Below are positions 44,993-57,524 of a stretch of DNA of 64,000 nucleotides, piece by piece. The DNA lies in contig JARYHS010008074.1 of the NCBI GenBank assembly GCA_031002005.1, forward strand, positions 5,154,924 through 5,218,923. The letters run 5' to 3'. The position numbers and the translations under genes are program-made. The number at the start of each line of letters is the position of its first letter. Positions within the stretch are counted from its first letter, which is position 1. The stretch is from Vandiemenella viatica. Lineage: Eukaryota; Arthropoda; Insecta; Orthoptera; Morabidae. Below the pieces are notes generated by a model. That model was not told where the DNA came from and did no database searches. It saw only the letters and a program-made list of their open reading frames with translations.

Positions 44993-45992
44993 NNNNNNNN
45001 NNNNNNNNNNNNNNNNNNNNNNNNNNNNNNNNNNNNNNNNNNNNNNNNNNNNNNNNNNNNNNNNNNNNNNNNNNNNNNNNNNNNNNNNNNNNNNNNNNNN
45101 NNNNNNNNNNNNNNNNNNNNNNNNNNNNNNNNNNNNNNNNNNNNNNNNNNNNNNNNNNNNNNNNNNNNNNNNNNNNNNNNNNNNNNNNNNNNNNNNNNNN
45201 NNNNNNNNNNNNNNNNNNNNNNNNNNNNNNNNNNNNNNNNNNNNNNNNNNNNNNNNNNNNNNNNNNNNNNNNNNNNNNNNNNNNNNNNNNNNNNNNNNNN
45301 NNNNNNNNNNNNNNNNNNNNNNNNNNNNNNNNNNNNNNNNNNNNNNNNNNNNNNNNNNNNNNNNNNNNNNNNNNNNNNNNNNNNNNNNNNNNNNNNNNNN
45401 NNNNNNNNNNNNNNNNNNNNNNNNNNNNNNNNNNNNNNNNNNNNNNNNNNNNNNNNNNNNNNNNNNNNNNNNNNNNNNNNNNNNNNNNNNNNNNNNNNNN
45501 NNNNNNNNNNNNNNNNNNNNNNNNNNNNNNNNNNNNNNNNNNNNNNNNNNNNNNNNNNNNNNNNNNNNNNNNNNNNNNNNNNNNNNNNNNNNNNNNNNNN
45601 NNNNNNNNNNNNNNNNNNNNNNNNNNNNNNNNNNNNNNNNNNNNNNNNNNNNNNNNNNNNNNNNNNNNNNNNNNNNNNNNNNNNNNNNNNNNNNNNNNNN
45701 NNNNNNNNNNNNNNNNNNNNNNNNNNNNNNNNNNNNNNNNNNNNNNNNNNNNNNNNNNNNNNNNNNNNNNNNNNNNNNNNNNNNNNNNNNNNNNNNNNNN
45801 NNNNNNNNNNNNNNNNNNNNNNNNNNNNNNNNNNNNNNNNNNNNNNNNNNNNNNNNNNNNNNNNNNNNNNNNNNNNNNNNNNNNNNNNNNNNNNNNNNNN
45901 NNNNNNNNNNNNNNNNNNNNNNNNNNNNNNNNNNNNNNNNNNNNNNNNNNNNNNNNNNNNNNNNNNNNNNNNNNNNNNNNNNNNNNNNNNNN
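44993..45992. other. assembly gap, exactly 1000 N
   Basis: A round-number scaffold gap of unknown true size. It lies where copy 1 of the long flank breaks and satellite array 2 begins. Confidence 0.98.
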
Positions 45993-48900
45993 CACTACTC
46001 GAGGCCAGCAGTGGTGATAAGCCTCTGCACTCCTCTAGGCCAGCAGTGGTGATAAGCCTCTGCACTCCTCGAGGCCACCAGTGGTATAAGCCTCTGCACT
46101 CCTCGAGGCCAGCAGTGGTGATAAGCCTCTGCACTCCTCGAGGCCAGCAGTGGTGATAAACCTCTGCACTCCTCGAGGCCGGCAGTGGTGATAAGCCTCT
46201 GCAATCCTCGAGGCCAGCAGTGGTGATAAGCCTCTGCACTCCTCGAGGCCAACAGTAGTGATAAGCCTCTGCACTCCCGAGGCCAGCAGTGGTAATAAGC
46301 CTCTGCACTCCTCGAGGACGGCAGTGGTGATAAGCCTCTGCACTCCCCGAGGCCAGCAGTGGTGATAAGCCTCTGCACTCCTCGAGGCCGGCAGTAGTGA
46401 TAAGCCTCTGCACTCCTCGAGGCCAGCAGTGGTGATAAGCTTCTGCACTCCCCGATGCCAGCAGTGGTGATAAGCCTCTGCACTCCTCGAGGCCAGCAGT
46501 GGTGATAAGCCTCTGCACTCCTCGAGGCCAGCAGTGGTGATAAGCCTCTGCACTCTCGAGGCCAGTAGTGGTGATAAGCCTCTGCACTCCTCGAGGCCAG
46601 CAGTGGTGATAAGCCTCTGCACTCCTCGAGGCTAGCGGTGGTGATAAGCCTCTGCACTCCTCGAGGCCAGCGGTGGTGATAAGCCTCTGCACTCCTCGAG
46701 GCCAGCAGTGGTGATAAGCCTCTGCACTCCTAGAGGCCAGCGGTGGTGATAAGCTTCTGCACTCCTCGAGGCCAGCAGTGGTGATAAGCCTCTGCATTCC
46801 TCGAGGCCAGCGGTTGTGATAAGCCTCTGCACTCCTCGAGGCCAGCGGTGGTGATAAGCCTCTGCACTCCCCGAGGCCAGCAGTGGTGATAAGCCTCTGC
46901 ACTCCTCGATGCCAGCAGTGGTGATAAGCCTCAGCACTCCTCGAGGCCAGCGGTGGTGATAAGCCTCTGTACTCCTCGAGGCCAGCAGTGGTGATAAGCC
47001 TCTGCACTCCTCGAGGCCGAGCGGTGGTGATAAGCCTCTGCACTCCCCGAGGCCAGCAGTGGTGATAAGCCTCTGCACCCTCGAGGGCAGCAGTGGTGAT
47101 AAGCCTCTGCACTCCTCGAGGCCAGCGGTGGTGATAAGCCTCTGCACTCCCCGAGGCCAGCAGTGATGACAAGCCTCTTCACTCCTCGAGGCTAGCAGTG
47201 GTGATAAGCCTCTGCACTCCTCGAGGCCAGCAATGATGATAAGCCTCTGCACTCCTCGAGGCCAGCGGTGGTGATAAGCCTCTGCACTCCTCGAGGCCAG
47301 CAGTGGTGAAAAGCCTCTGCACTCCTTGAGGCCAGCAGTGGTGATAAGCCTCTGCACTCCCCGAGGCCAGCAGTGGTGATAAGCCTCTGCACTCTCCGAG
47401 GCCAGCAGTGGTGATAAGTATCTGCACTCCTCGAGGCCAGCAGTGGTGATAAGCCTCTGCACTCCTCTAGGCCAGCAGTGGTGATAAGCCTCTGCACTCC
47501 TCGAGGCCAGCAGTGGTGATAAGCCTCTGCACTCCTCGAGGCCAGCAGTGGTGATAAGCCTCTCCACTCCTCGAGGCCAGCAGTGGTGATAAGCCACTGC
47601 ACTCCTCGAGGCCAGCAGTGGTGATAAGCCTCTGCACTCCCCGAGGCCAGCAGTGGTCTCGGGCCTCTGCACTACTCGAGGCCAGCAGTGGTGATAAGCC
47701 TCTGCACTCCTCGAGGCCAGCAGTGGTGATAAGCCTCTGCACTCCTCTAGGCCAGCAGTGGTGATAAGCCTCTGCACTCCTCGAGGCCACCAGTGGTGAT
47801 AAGCCTCTGCACTCCTCGAGGCCAGCAGTGGTGATAAGCCTCTGCACTCCTCGAGGACAGCAGTGGTGATAAACCTCTGCACTCCTCGAGGCCGGCAGTG
47901 GTGATAAGCCTCTGCACTCATCGAGGCCGGCAGTGGCGATAAGCCTCTGCACTCCTCGATGCCAGCAGTGGTGATAAGCTTCTGCACTCCTCGAGGCCAG
48001 CAGTGGTGATAAGCCTCTGCACTCCTCGAGGCCAGCAGTGGTGATAAGCCTCTGCAATCCTCGAGGCCAGCAGTGGTGATAAGCCTCTGCACTCCTCGAG
48101 GCCAACAGTAGTGATAAGCCTCTGCACTCCCCGAGGCCAGCAGTGGTAATAAGCCTCTGCACTCCTCGAGGCCGGCAGTGGTGATAAGCCTCTGCACTCC
48201 CCGAGGCCAGCAGTGGTGATAAGCCTCTGCACTCCTCGAGGCCGGCAGTAGTGATAAGCCTCTGCACTCCTCGATGCCAGCAGTGGTGATAAGCCTCTGC
48301 ACTCCTCGATGCCAGCAGTGGTGATAAGCCTCTGCACTCCTCGAGGCCAGCAGTGGTGATAAGCCTCTGCACTCCTCGAGGCCAGCAGTGGTGATAAGCC
48401 TCTGCACTCCTCGAGGCCAGTAGTGGTGATAAGCCTCTGCACTCCTCGAGGCCAGCAGTGGTGATAAGCCTCTGCACTCCTCGAGGCCAGCAGTGGTGAT
48501 AAGCCTCTGCACTTCTCGAGGCCAGCAGTGGTGATAAGCCTCTACACTCCCCGATGCCAGCAGTGGTAATAAGCCTCTGCACTCCTCGATTCGGGCAGTG
48601 GTGATAAACCTCTGCACTCCCCGAGGCCAGCAGTGGTGATAAGCCTCTGCACTCCTCGAGGCCGGCAGTGGTGATAAGCCTCTGCACTCCTCGAGGCCAG
48701 CAGTGGTGATAAGCCTCTGCACTCCTCGAGGCCAGCAGTGGTGATAAGCCTCTGCACTCCTCGAGGCCGGCAGTGGTGATAAGCCTCTGCACTCCTCGTT
48801 GCCAGCAGTGGTGATAAGCCTCTGCACTCCTCGAGGCCAGCAGTGGTGATAGCCTCTGCACTCCTCGAGGCCAGCAGTGGTGATAAGCCTCTGCACTCCT

Positions 48901-51573
48901 CGAGGCCAGCAGTGGTGATAAGCCTCTGCACTCCTCGAGGCCGGCTGTGGTGATAAGCCTCTGCACTCCTCGAGGCCAGCAGTGGTGATAAGCCTCTGCA
49001 CTCCTCGAGGCCAGCAGTGGTGATAAGCCTCTGCACTCCTCGAGGCCAGCAGTGGTGATAAGCCTCTGCACTCCCCGAGGCCGGCAGTGGTGATAGGCCT
49101 CTGCACTCCCCGAGGCCAGCAGTGGTGATAAGCCTCTGCACTCCTCGATGCCAGCAGTGGTGATAAGCCTCTGCACTACTCGAGGCCAGCAGTGGTGATA
49201 AGCCTCTGCACTCCTCGATGCCAGCAGTGGTGATAAGCCTCTACACTCCTCGCGGCCAGCAGTAATGATAAGACTCTGCACTCCTCGAGGCCAGCGGTGG
49301 TGATAAGCCTCTTCACTCCTCGAGGCCAGCAGTGGTGATAAGCCTCTACACTCCTCGAGGCCAGCAGTAATTATAAGCCTCTGCACTCCTCGAGGCCAGC
49401 GGTGGTGATAAGCCTCTGCACTCCTCGAGGCCAGCAGTGGTGATAAGCCTCTACACTCCTCGAGGCCAGCAGTAATGATAAGCGTCTACACTCCTCGAGG
49501 CTAGCAGTAATGATAAGCCTCTGCACTCCTCGAGCCCAGCAGTGGTGATAAGCCTCTGCACTCCCCGAGGCCAGCAGTGGTGATAAGCCTCTGCACTCCT
49601 CGATGCCAGCAGTGGTGATAAGCCTCTGCACTACTCGAGGCCAGCAGTGGTGATAAGCCTCTGCACTCCTCGAGGCCAGCAGTGGTGATAAGCCTCTACA
49701 CTCCTCGAGGCCAGCAGTAATGATAAGACTCTGCACTCCTCGAGGCCAGCGGTGGTGATAAGCCTCTTCACTCCTCGAGGCCAGCAGTGGTGATAAGCCT
49801 CTACACTCCTCGAGGCCAGCAGTAATTATAAGCCTCTGCACTCCTCGAGGCCAGCGGTGGTGATAAGCCTCTGCACTCCTCGAGGCCAGCAGTGTTGATA
49901 AGCCTCTACACTCCTCGAGGCCAGCAGTAATGATAAGCGTCTACACTCCTCGAGGCTAGCAGTAATGATAAGCCTCTGCGCTCCTCGAGGCCAGCAGTGG
50001 TGATAAGCCTCTACACCCCGATGCCAGCAGTGGTAATAAGCCTCTGCACTCCTCGAATCGGGCAGTGGTGATAAGCCTCTGCACTCTCCGAGGCCAGCAG
50101 TGGTGATAAGCCTCTGCACTCCTCGAGGCCGGCAGTGGTGATAAGCCTCTGCACTCCTCGAGGCCAGCAGTGGTGATAAGCCTCTGCACTCCTCGAGGCC
50201 AGCAGTGGTGATAAGCCTCTGCACTCCTCGAGGCCGGCAGTGGTGATAAGCCTCTGCACTCCTCGATGCCAGCAGTGGCGATAAGCCTCTGCACTCCTCG
50301 AGGCCGGCAGTGGTGATAAGCCTCTGCACTCCTCGAGGCCAGCAGTGGTGATACGCCTCTGCACTCCTCGAGGCCAGCAGTGGTGATAAGCCTCTGCACT
50401 CCTCGAGGCCAGCAGTGGTGATAAGCCTCTGCACTCCTCGAGGCCAGCAGTGGTGATAAGCCTCTGCACTCCTCGAGGCCAGCAGTGGTGATAAGCCTCT
50501 GCACTCCCCGAGGCCGGCAGTGGTGATAAGCCTCTGCACTCCCCGAGGCCAGCAGTGGTGATAAGCCTCTTCACTCCTCGATGCCAGCAGTGATAAGCCT
50601 CTGCACTACTCGAGGCCAGCAGTGGTGATAAGCCTCTGCACTCCTCGAGGCCAGCAGTGGTGATAAGCCTCTACACTCCTCGAGGCCAGCAGTAATGATA
50701 AGACTCTGCACTCCTCGAGGCCAGCAGTGGTGATAAGCCTCTCACTCCTCGAGGCCAGCAGTGGTGATAAGCCTCTACACTCCTCGAGGCCAGCAGTAAT
50801 TATAAGCCTCTGCACTCCTCGAGGCCAGCGGTGGTGATAAGCCTCTGCACTCCTCGAGGCCAGCAGTGGTGATAAGCCTCTACACTCCTCGAGGCCAGCA
50901 GTAATGATAAGCGTCTACACTCCTCGAGGGCAGTAATGATAAGCCTCTGCACTCCCGAGGCCAGCAGTGGTGATAAGCCTCTGCACTCCTCGATGCCACA
51001 GTGGTGATAAGCCTCTACACTACTCGAGGCCAGCAGTCATAAGCCTCTGCACTCCTCGAGGCCAGCGGTGGTGATAAGCCTCTACACTCCCGAGGCCAGC
51101 AGTGGTGATAAGACTCTGCACTCCTCGAGGCCAGCAGTGGTGATAAGCCTCTTCACTCCCGAGGCCAGCAGTGGTGATAAGCCTCTCACTCCTCGAGGCC
51201 AGCAGTGGTGATAAGCCTCTGCACTCCTCGAGGCCAGCAGTAATAATAAGCTTCTGCACTCCCCGAGGCCAGCAGTGGTGATGAGCCTCTGCACTCCCCG
51301 AGGCCAGCAGTGGTGATAAGCCTCTGCACAACCCGAGGCCAGCAGTAATGATAAGCCTCTGCACTCCTCGAGGCCAGCAGTGGTGATAAGCCTCTGCACT
51401 CCCCGAGGCCAGCAGTGGTGATAAGCCTCTGCACTCCTCGAGGCCAGCAGTGGTGATAAGCCTCTGCACTCCCCGAGGCCAGCAGTGGTGATAAGCCTCT
51501 GCACTCCTCGAGGCCAGCAGTGGTGATAAGCCTCTGCACTCCTGGAGGCCAGCAGTGGTGATAAGCCTCTGCA
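45993..51573. repeat. 35-bp minisatellite array 2 (about 159 visible units)
   Basis: Same unit as array 1, but dominated by ctcgagg units, with frequent 'ccggcagt' and 'cagtaatgataag' variants. Its last ~350 bp match the last ~350 bp of array 1 unit for unit. Its left end is lost in the gap. Confidence 0.95.
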
Positions 51574-52065
51574 CTTTTTCATTGACGTGGTTGCTGTGAT
51601 GGGGATTGGCGCCGAGCTTCAAAAGGCATCTAGGACTTTTACGGTTGTTGACAGCGGGATGAACTGCCAGGTTTTCCTTTATCAGGTTCCAGTGTCTCCT
51701 CTAGTTGACTGTCGGAAATCAAAGTTAGACCTGTGATCCATGAGCTGGGTGCCTATACCAACTTGAAAGATGATGGGAAACTTTGGTGGATGTTGCAATA
51801 AATCCCCTGATATTCTTAGACGTCGAGGATGTCGGGAGGTGTGTATGCCCGTCTGGGATCCACACACATATATTGTACCCATTTATGATTTTCCTTAGGA
51901 CGGGCATGGTTATAGTTCCTGCAGTGCCAGTCAGTGTGTTTTACGTTTAGGTCCCCACGTATGAGGAATTTGCCTCATATTGAGGGCAGCGGTGCTGCTT
52001 CTGCTTCCGGAAACTGGTATCTTCGAGCAGAGATAACGTTGATGTTCCCGCTTGTAACGCTGTAA
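51574..52065 (-). pseudogene. jockey-like LINE ORF2: endonuclease C-terminal part, copy 2
   Basis: Same content as 38603-39100, with GDLNVKH and the block leading into the array at 51573. A small deletion near 51635 ('aggacttttacgg') distinguishes it. Confidence 0.6.
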
Positions 52066-52745
52066 CTGCATAAATGAATAAATAAATAAATATGCCTGTC
52101 CCTATCGGTTTACTTAATTAGTACTGATGCTGGACAATACACGAGTTCATTGTTATATTCAGTTCTGAGCAGCTTTGAATCTTTTGCCGATTCGGTCTAG
52201 ACACAGTCGCCACGGGTAAATTACCCGAAATTAAGTCGCTCAACGTAGCCACAAGCATACAAATGGAACATCCTTCCTGGAATGCAGTTAACACTTATTT
52301 AACAAGCTGCTACAAAACACCGTGTATACCACCAGATGTATAATTCTAATCGGACCTCGTTGATCTGAATATTGCCAGGTTCGATTAAGCAGTGAACAAG
52401 ACTATTTATAAACGCCAAACCTGCCAGCATGTGGCGGCGCCACACTTCACTGTTCACTGTTCCCATCATTACAGCTCTGCACTGGAACTGCCACCGACAC
52501 TGCAATTAAGTCTGTAGTCATGTTTTATAAAGGTCCTGTAGCTAACTTACAGTTCACTCGCTCATAGTACATTCAGTTATTACCACGCGCGATTACACAT
52601 CGCCATAGTCTTTCGCCATCTTGTCTGTTACTTACTATACTCAGATAGTCCGCTCTGCGGCAAACAATCGATCTATCGATCGTATCGATACACGCTGTCC
52701 GTGTTTAGTTTCATGGCGATTGTCTAAATGAGTTGAAGCGCTGGT
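52066..52745. mobile_element. unidentified ~670-bp insertion inside the LINE, copy 2
   Basis: Copy of 39101-39780, apparently without differences that would help define its ends. Confidence 0.4.
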
Positions 52746-52752
52746 AATGAGG

Positions 52753-54425
52753 TTACATGATGTGGTATATGGCTACGATGGGTCGATATATTCTGTGACA
52801 GTCATAACACACGGCGGAGGCGCGTAAGCCTGGCTTAACGCGAGTCTCACTGACGAGACAAACGTCTATGTAATGCTCTGCTATGAACTGTTGGAATTCT
52901 GCTAGTTCGATTTTCAAACGCAGATGGAGAGGCCGTGTATATGCGGCTTTCTCTCCATGGTTATGTGAGCTCACACTTGAGGTAGTAGCTGTAGCTGCCG
53001 TCACTGCTGCCTGATTATCTGCAGGCAGACGATTCATCTTTTCTATGAAGCTCAGTAATAAGTTGAGGACTCTCAATCGTGTTGAATATCCTGTCAAGGT
53101 CAACAAATGTCTTGCATCTTTCAGGTTCTGAAGAGGTTCTGTGTCCTCCCCCGGTGGTGGCTGAAAAGGAATTTCCATCCTTGAGACGATTGGCCGGCTT
53201 GCCGGGTTCCGTCTTCGTTTTCTCTTGCCTTTGCTGGTGAGTAGTATTTGATGCTTGCACCGTAGCTTGTAAGTTTTTCTCGATTGTCCTATTGGAGGCC
53301 GGAGGCTCCTTATCCTTACTTGTTTTGAGCAGTTCTGGTCGATCACAAGCCAACTTGCATACAATGTAACTCTCGTAGCTGGCAATATGGTTCCTTCCAC
53401 AATTGCAAGATTTGGCTCGATCGCAAGGCTTCTGTGTAATGTAGTCATTGGAATCATGTGTTCCTGTACATTTGACATATACTGATTTCATCTTGCAGTT
53501 CATGGCGATGTGGCCAAACAGCTGGAATTTGAAGCATTTAGAGTCCGTGAAGTCACCCCGAGTGTTTCGATTGTGAGCCTGAGATGACAGATGTATTCCA
53601 CTCAAAAAATCGCCTGTTCTCTGGTGTATCCGGAGCAACCACCGGAAACAGAAGCTTGGCTACACTGAAACATGATCCCTTTAGCTGTGCTGCAGTTTGC
53701 ACTTCGAAATCCCAGTTCAGCCTTGAGGTTTCTGGTTGGAAAGGTGCGAAGTATTGCTCTAAGAACGACCTTCAGATGCTTCACTGTCTATGTGGAGAAT
53801 ATAAGGTAAGGAGTGTCATTATCTGTGAGCATAGTGATCACGTAAGTGTAGTCCTCTTCGGTTGTGAATTTTATTTTGTCACCTCCGGCAGTCTTTGCTG
53901 CGAAGAGGTTTTTCACGTCATTGGCCATCCAGTCGTGGATGGCTTTTTGTAGCTTCCCTCCAATTGGACGATGATCGGTGATATATTTGAACTTTTTTGA
54001 CGGCTGAGTACCTCTACGCAGGCGCTGGTACTGATTTGGCAGTTCAACAGTTCAATGGTCTAAAATGGTGGGGTTTTCAAAGTACGGCGCGTGATAACGA
54101 AGCCTTCTTCGTCAGGTGGCTTCTTTCATTTTCTGTGGCGGAGACCGGTTCAGTTTCGTCCTCAAGGTTGGAATAGTAAGTCTGGTGATGCAGCTGAGTG
54201 AACCGTCGGCTGGTTTTTCTTCCTTTTGGTGTTTCCTCTGACGAGCAGTGTACCCGTTTCTTTAGTTCTTTTCTTCCGTGATTGTTACGCTTATTTTCCG
54301 AGAGGCAGCCGATTCGTGGTAATCTAGGTCGTTGAAGCCTAAGAAGCATCGGTGACGGAGGTTTCGCCCTTGGACCTGCGCTGTCAACGCGCCCGACCTT
54401 CTTTGAAGCACTGCAGTGGCCAGAG
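52753..54425 (-). pseudogene. jockey-like LINE ORF1 and start of ORF2, copy 2
   Basis: It is better preserved than copy 1. The zinc-knuckle part is one continuous 207-codon frame (53638-53015), from MLRIHQRTGDF through the knuckles to the Gln/Lys/Thr-rich tail. A second, overlapping frame runs 53478-52753 and carries the start of the endonuclease (DVCLVSETRVKPG). The remaining N-terminal part still has frameshifts. Confidence 0.65.
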
Positions 54426-55742
54426 ACGCAAGTACAAATTTGAAGTTATGGGCGTTATTTAATAACAGAATTTCCAAATGAATTGCCGAAAATACTGTAA
54501 AGAAACATTTTATTGCGTTTAAATTAACATTTTAAATATTAATTGCTTTATATTTATTCGTTCGACGTTGATTGTTCCATTGTATTATTTATCCTCAGAC
54601 ATCAACATCGTGATCTATGCGGCTTGGCCCAGGATTTAAACTAAAGTATTTCGAATTATATAGCGATGAAAAATACAATAGACATATTTTCTTCAACATT
54701 ACGAAATCGGTGCTATGCGTTATTTAATAACAGTTGCATTTAGTTAAGCAAATCAGATAAAAATGATTTTTAGAACACTTACTTCAATCCGTTATTCTTG
54801 ACAGACTTATAATGTAGTTTCTCGATGAAAGATATCTTCACTTGGAACATTTATGAACTTTTATTTACACGTAAAGGGCAAAGATCACGAAAAAACTAAA
54901 GTATTTTATTATGAATGCGATTATAAACATAATGTTCCGAAGAATTCAACGGACATGATATTTCCATCATCTCACTTATATGTTGCTAGTTAAATTGATT
55001 CTAATTACCAAATTATTACTATTTAATTTTTCAGAAAGAAATAAACATCTATTTTTTTAACTGGCCTTTGCTGCAGTCTGATCTCCAGTTGCATATTGAG
55101 ATTCTCTTAAAGATATTTTGGTTTATATACGACCTTTAGATCTTTGAACAAACCAATACGTTAACTTCCATAATTTTTTTTATTTGAGAAGCATTTGTAT
55201 TTGTTATACAGAAACATTATTCTAAAATTTCATTTCTGCTTGGTATAAATTAGACCACGACATGAAATCCTGCAAACTATAAGCACGTGGGGAGATTAAT
55301 TCTTTTCATGACGAATTGTTTACCGTTTACCAAGACATGTCTAGTTCTCAAACTATTCGTAACTGTAATTTCCCTTCTGTTAAGGTAAATACCATACCAT
55401 ACCATATTATGGCTTATCCCTATTTCAGTGATTATTGCCAGATACCACCGGCCTATTTTTGTCTTTCCAAGCACCACAAATTTTCGGTTTCTGTCTTAAC
55501 CAAAGAGGATATTGTGTTCTTATAGATAGTTCATGAGACCGTGACATTCACAGTTTTACTTTTTACTTCGTTACCTGATACACTCACGTGTAACCTCTAT
55601 AACTTTTCTTTGCGCTATTTCTCTGTTTCTTAGAAACTTCGTAGATTAAGAAATTTTTGCACATCCGTTCGGAGAATCCTAAAAAATTTTCCAGATAAGT
55701 CTGTTCATATAATTGTGTTAGTTTGAATTGGTTGACGTATAT
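54426..55742. other. AT-rich stretch between LINE and P element, copy 2
   Basis: Duplicate of 41461-42780; no gene recognised. Confidence 0.4.
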
Positions 55743-55745
55743 ATT

Positions 55746-57524
55746 ACGTAGTGCCCAAAGAAGTTTGAATATTATACACTAGAAGGAGCAACGGCGCTAG
55801 TGTTCCTTCGCAAATTGAACGTTGCGCCTGCCGCCATAATGGGGGCAACCGGTAGCTTTCAGTGTATAGGTTTGTACAGTTGATACGTGTCGTCGCGATC
55901 GAGTGCTCGTATTTTTTCGGCTTACTAGTGTTTTTTACCATGGTTAAGTCTTGCGCTCATATAACTGCACCAACCGTGCTACAAGATGCACAAAGTAAGC
56001 ATGCTTTTAAATAAGTTCCATACGTTCTACTATCTAATTCCCTGGAAGTGGTTTGACCGAGTTCATCATATGTTTAATATTTTCTTTCGATACAGATTTC
56101 CGCTCCGAGATTTAAATAAATTGAGGAAGTACCTAGTTAAAATAAGTCGGGACAGTTTTAATCCCACAGAACATTGTGTAATATGATAACAATATTTTGA
56201 AAAAAGAATGTTTTTGGAAAAATGGAATATAAAGATCCTGAAACCTCCTGCAGTACAAACAAGTTCCCGCTTTCCAGACAATATATCGAAGGTAAGGGCT
56301 ACAAACTTTCCAATAATGTATATGAAAAATTCTGTAATATTCTTAGTATCAAAGTTTTGTTATTTTAGCTGTGCTTTATGTAGAAGTAATACACTATTTG
56401 TGAATAAATATTTCGGGAAATTGTTTCTTGTTTTCTAAATTACTACCATGCTATGTGAAATGTATACTATCAACAGTATGTAATACTTTTCGGAAGACGG
56501 TTGTCCGACCTCCTCCAAAGGAAAGAAATATGCCAGTTCTTACTGGCAGTCAGGAAACAAGAGTACTATATGGAGCATGACCATACATATGACATAGAAA
56601 ATTCTGTAAAATGTGTGAAATATGAAGCAGTAATAGACAGAAAAAAAAGTACAGCATTGCAAAGATCAAGAACAAATATGAAAAGGAAGTTGCCAGGAAC
56701 GTAAAAAAGTGCAAGAAAAATGAATCTATGTCACACTTGGTACAAGAGTTAAAAGAAATGAGCTAAATTACTGGAGATGTGAGACATGTTTTAGAAAATT
56801 CATTTTTTAATGTTTTTTCAGAGTTGATTGCCCTTTAAAAATCTGGCAGAATTGCTGGCTATAGTAAAAACATAAAAACATTTGCCTTGACTTTGTATTT
56901 TTATTCACCTGCAGTTTACAAATTCATCAGAGAATCGTTTGACAATTGTTTACCTCATGCATCAACACTTCTTAGATGGTGTAATGTGGTTGATGGAAAT
57001 ACAGGCTTTACTGCAGAGTCATTAGCTTATATTGAACAGTTTACCCCTGTTCATAAATATGAAATATATGGATGTTTAATTCTGGATGAGATAGTCATCA
57101 GAAAAAATGTGGAATGGTGAAGAATTTGTGGGTTATATAACATGGTTTATGTACATTGTGCGATGAAGGAAGGGAAGCAAAGGAAGCTTAGTGGTGGTGT
57201 GAGTTGCTATTAATGCTTCTTGGAAAATCCCTATAGGTTACTTTTTAGGGGATGATATAAATATCAGTCATAAATGCATCATTATATACTACAAAGTCTA
57301 AATATTTTAAATGATGTTAGAGTTGGTATGGTATGTGTGACATGTGATGGACTTTTCAGAGACAGTTACGGTGTATTTTTAATGCAGATGAGTTCAGATC
57401 ATCTTTTAAACATCCTGCCACTGGGGACAATCTTTATGTTTTGTTGGATCCATGCCATAGGATGAAGTTGTCGAGGAAGTCTTGGGGACATGAAAGTGTT
57501 GAAAGACCAATAGGGTAGATTAAT
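55746..57524 (+). pseudogene. P-element/THAP9-like transposase, 5' half, copy 3
   Basis: Same as 42785-44573, with start ATG at 55940. It retains LLRWCNVVDGNTGFT, part of which is deleted in copy 2, but it has lost 'ggcat' after the LDEIVIRK motif and gained two A in the homopolymer near 56645. Similarity to copy 1 stops at 57524. Confidence 0.7.

Noticed and set aside
44979..46017. Reading frames spanning the N gap
   Set aside because: They consist of unknown bases.
32118..51622. Very long minus-strand reading frames (up to about 820 codons) across the satellite arrays
   Set aside because: They follow from a 35-bp stop-free unit; overlapping frames are equally open, so there is no sign of codon selection.
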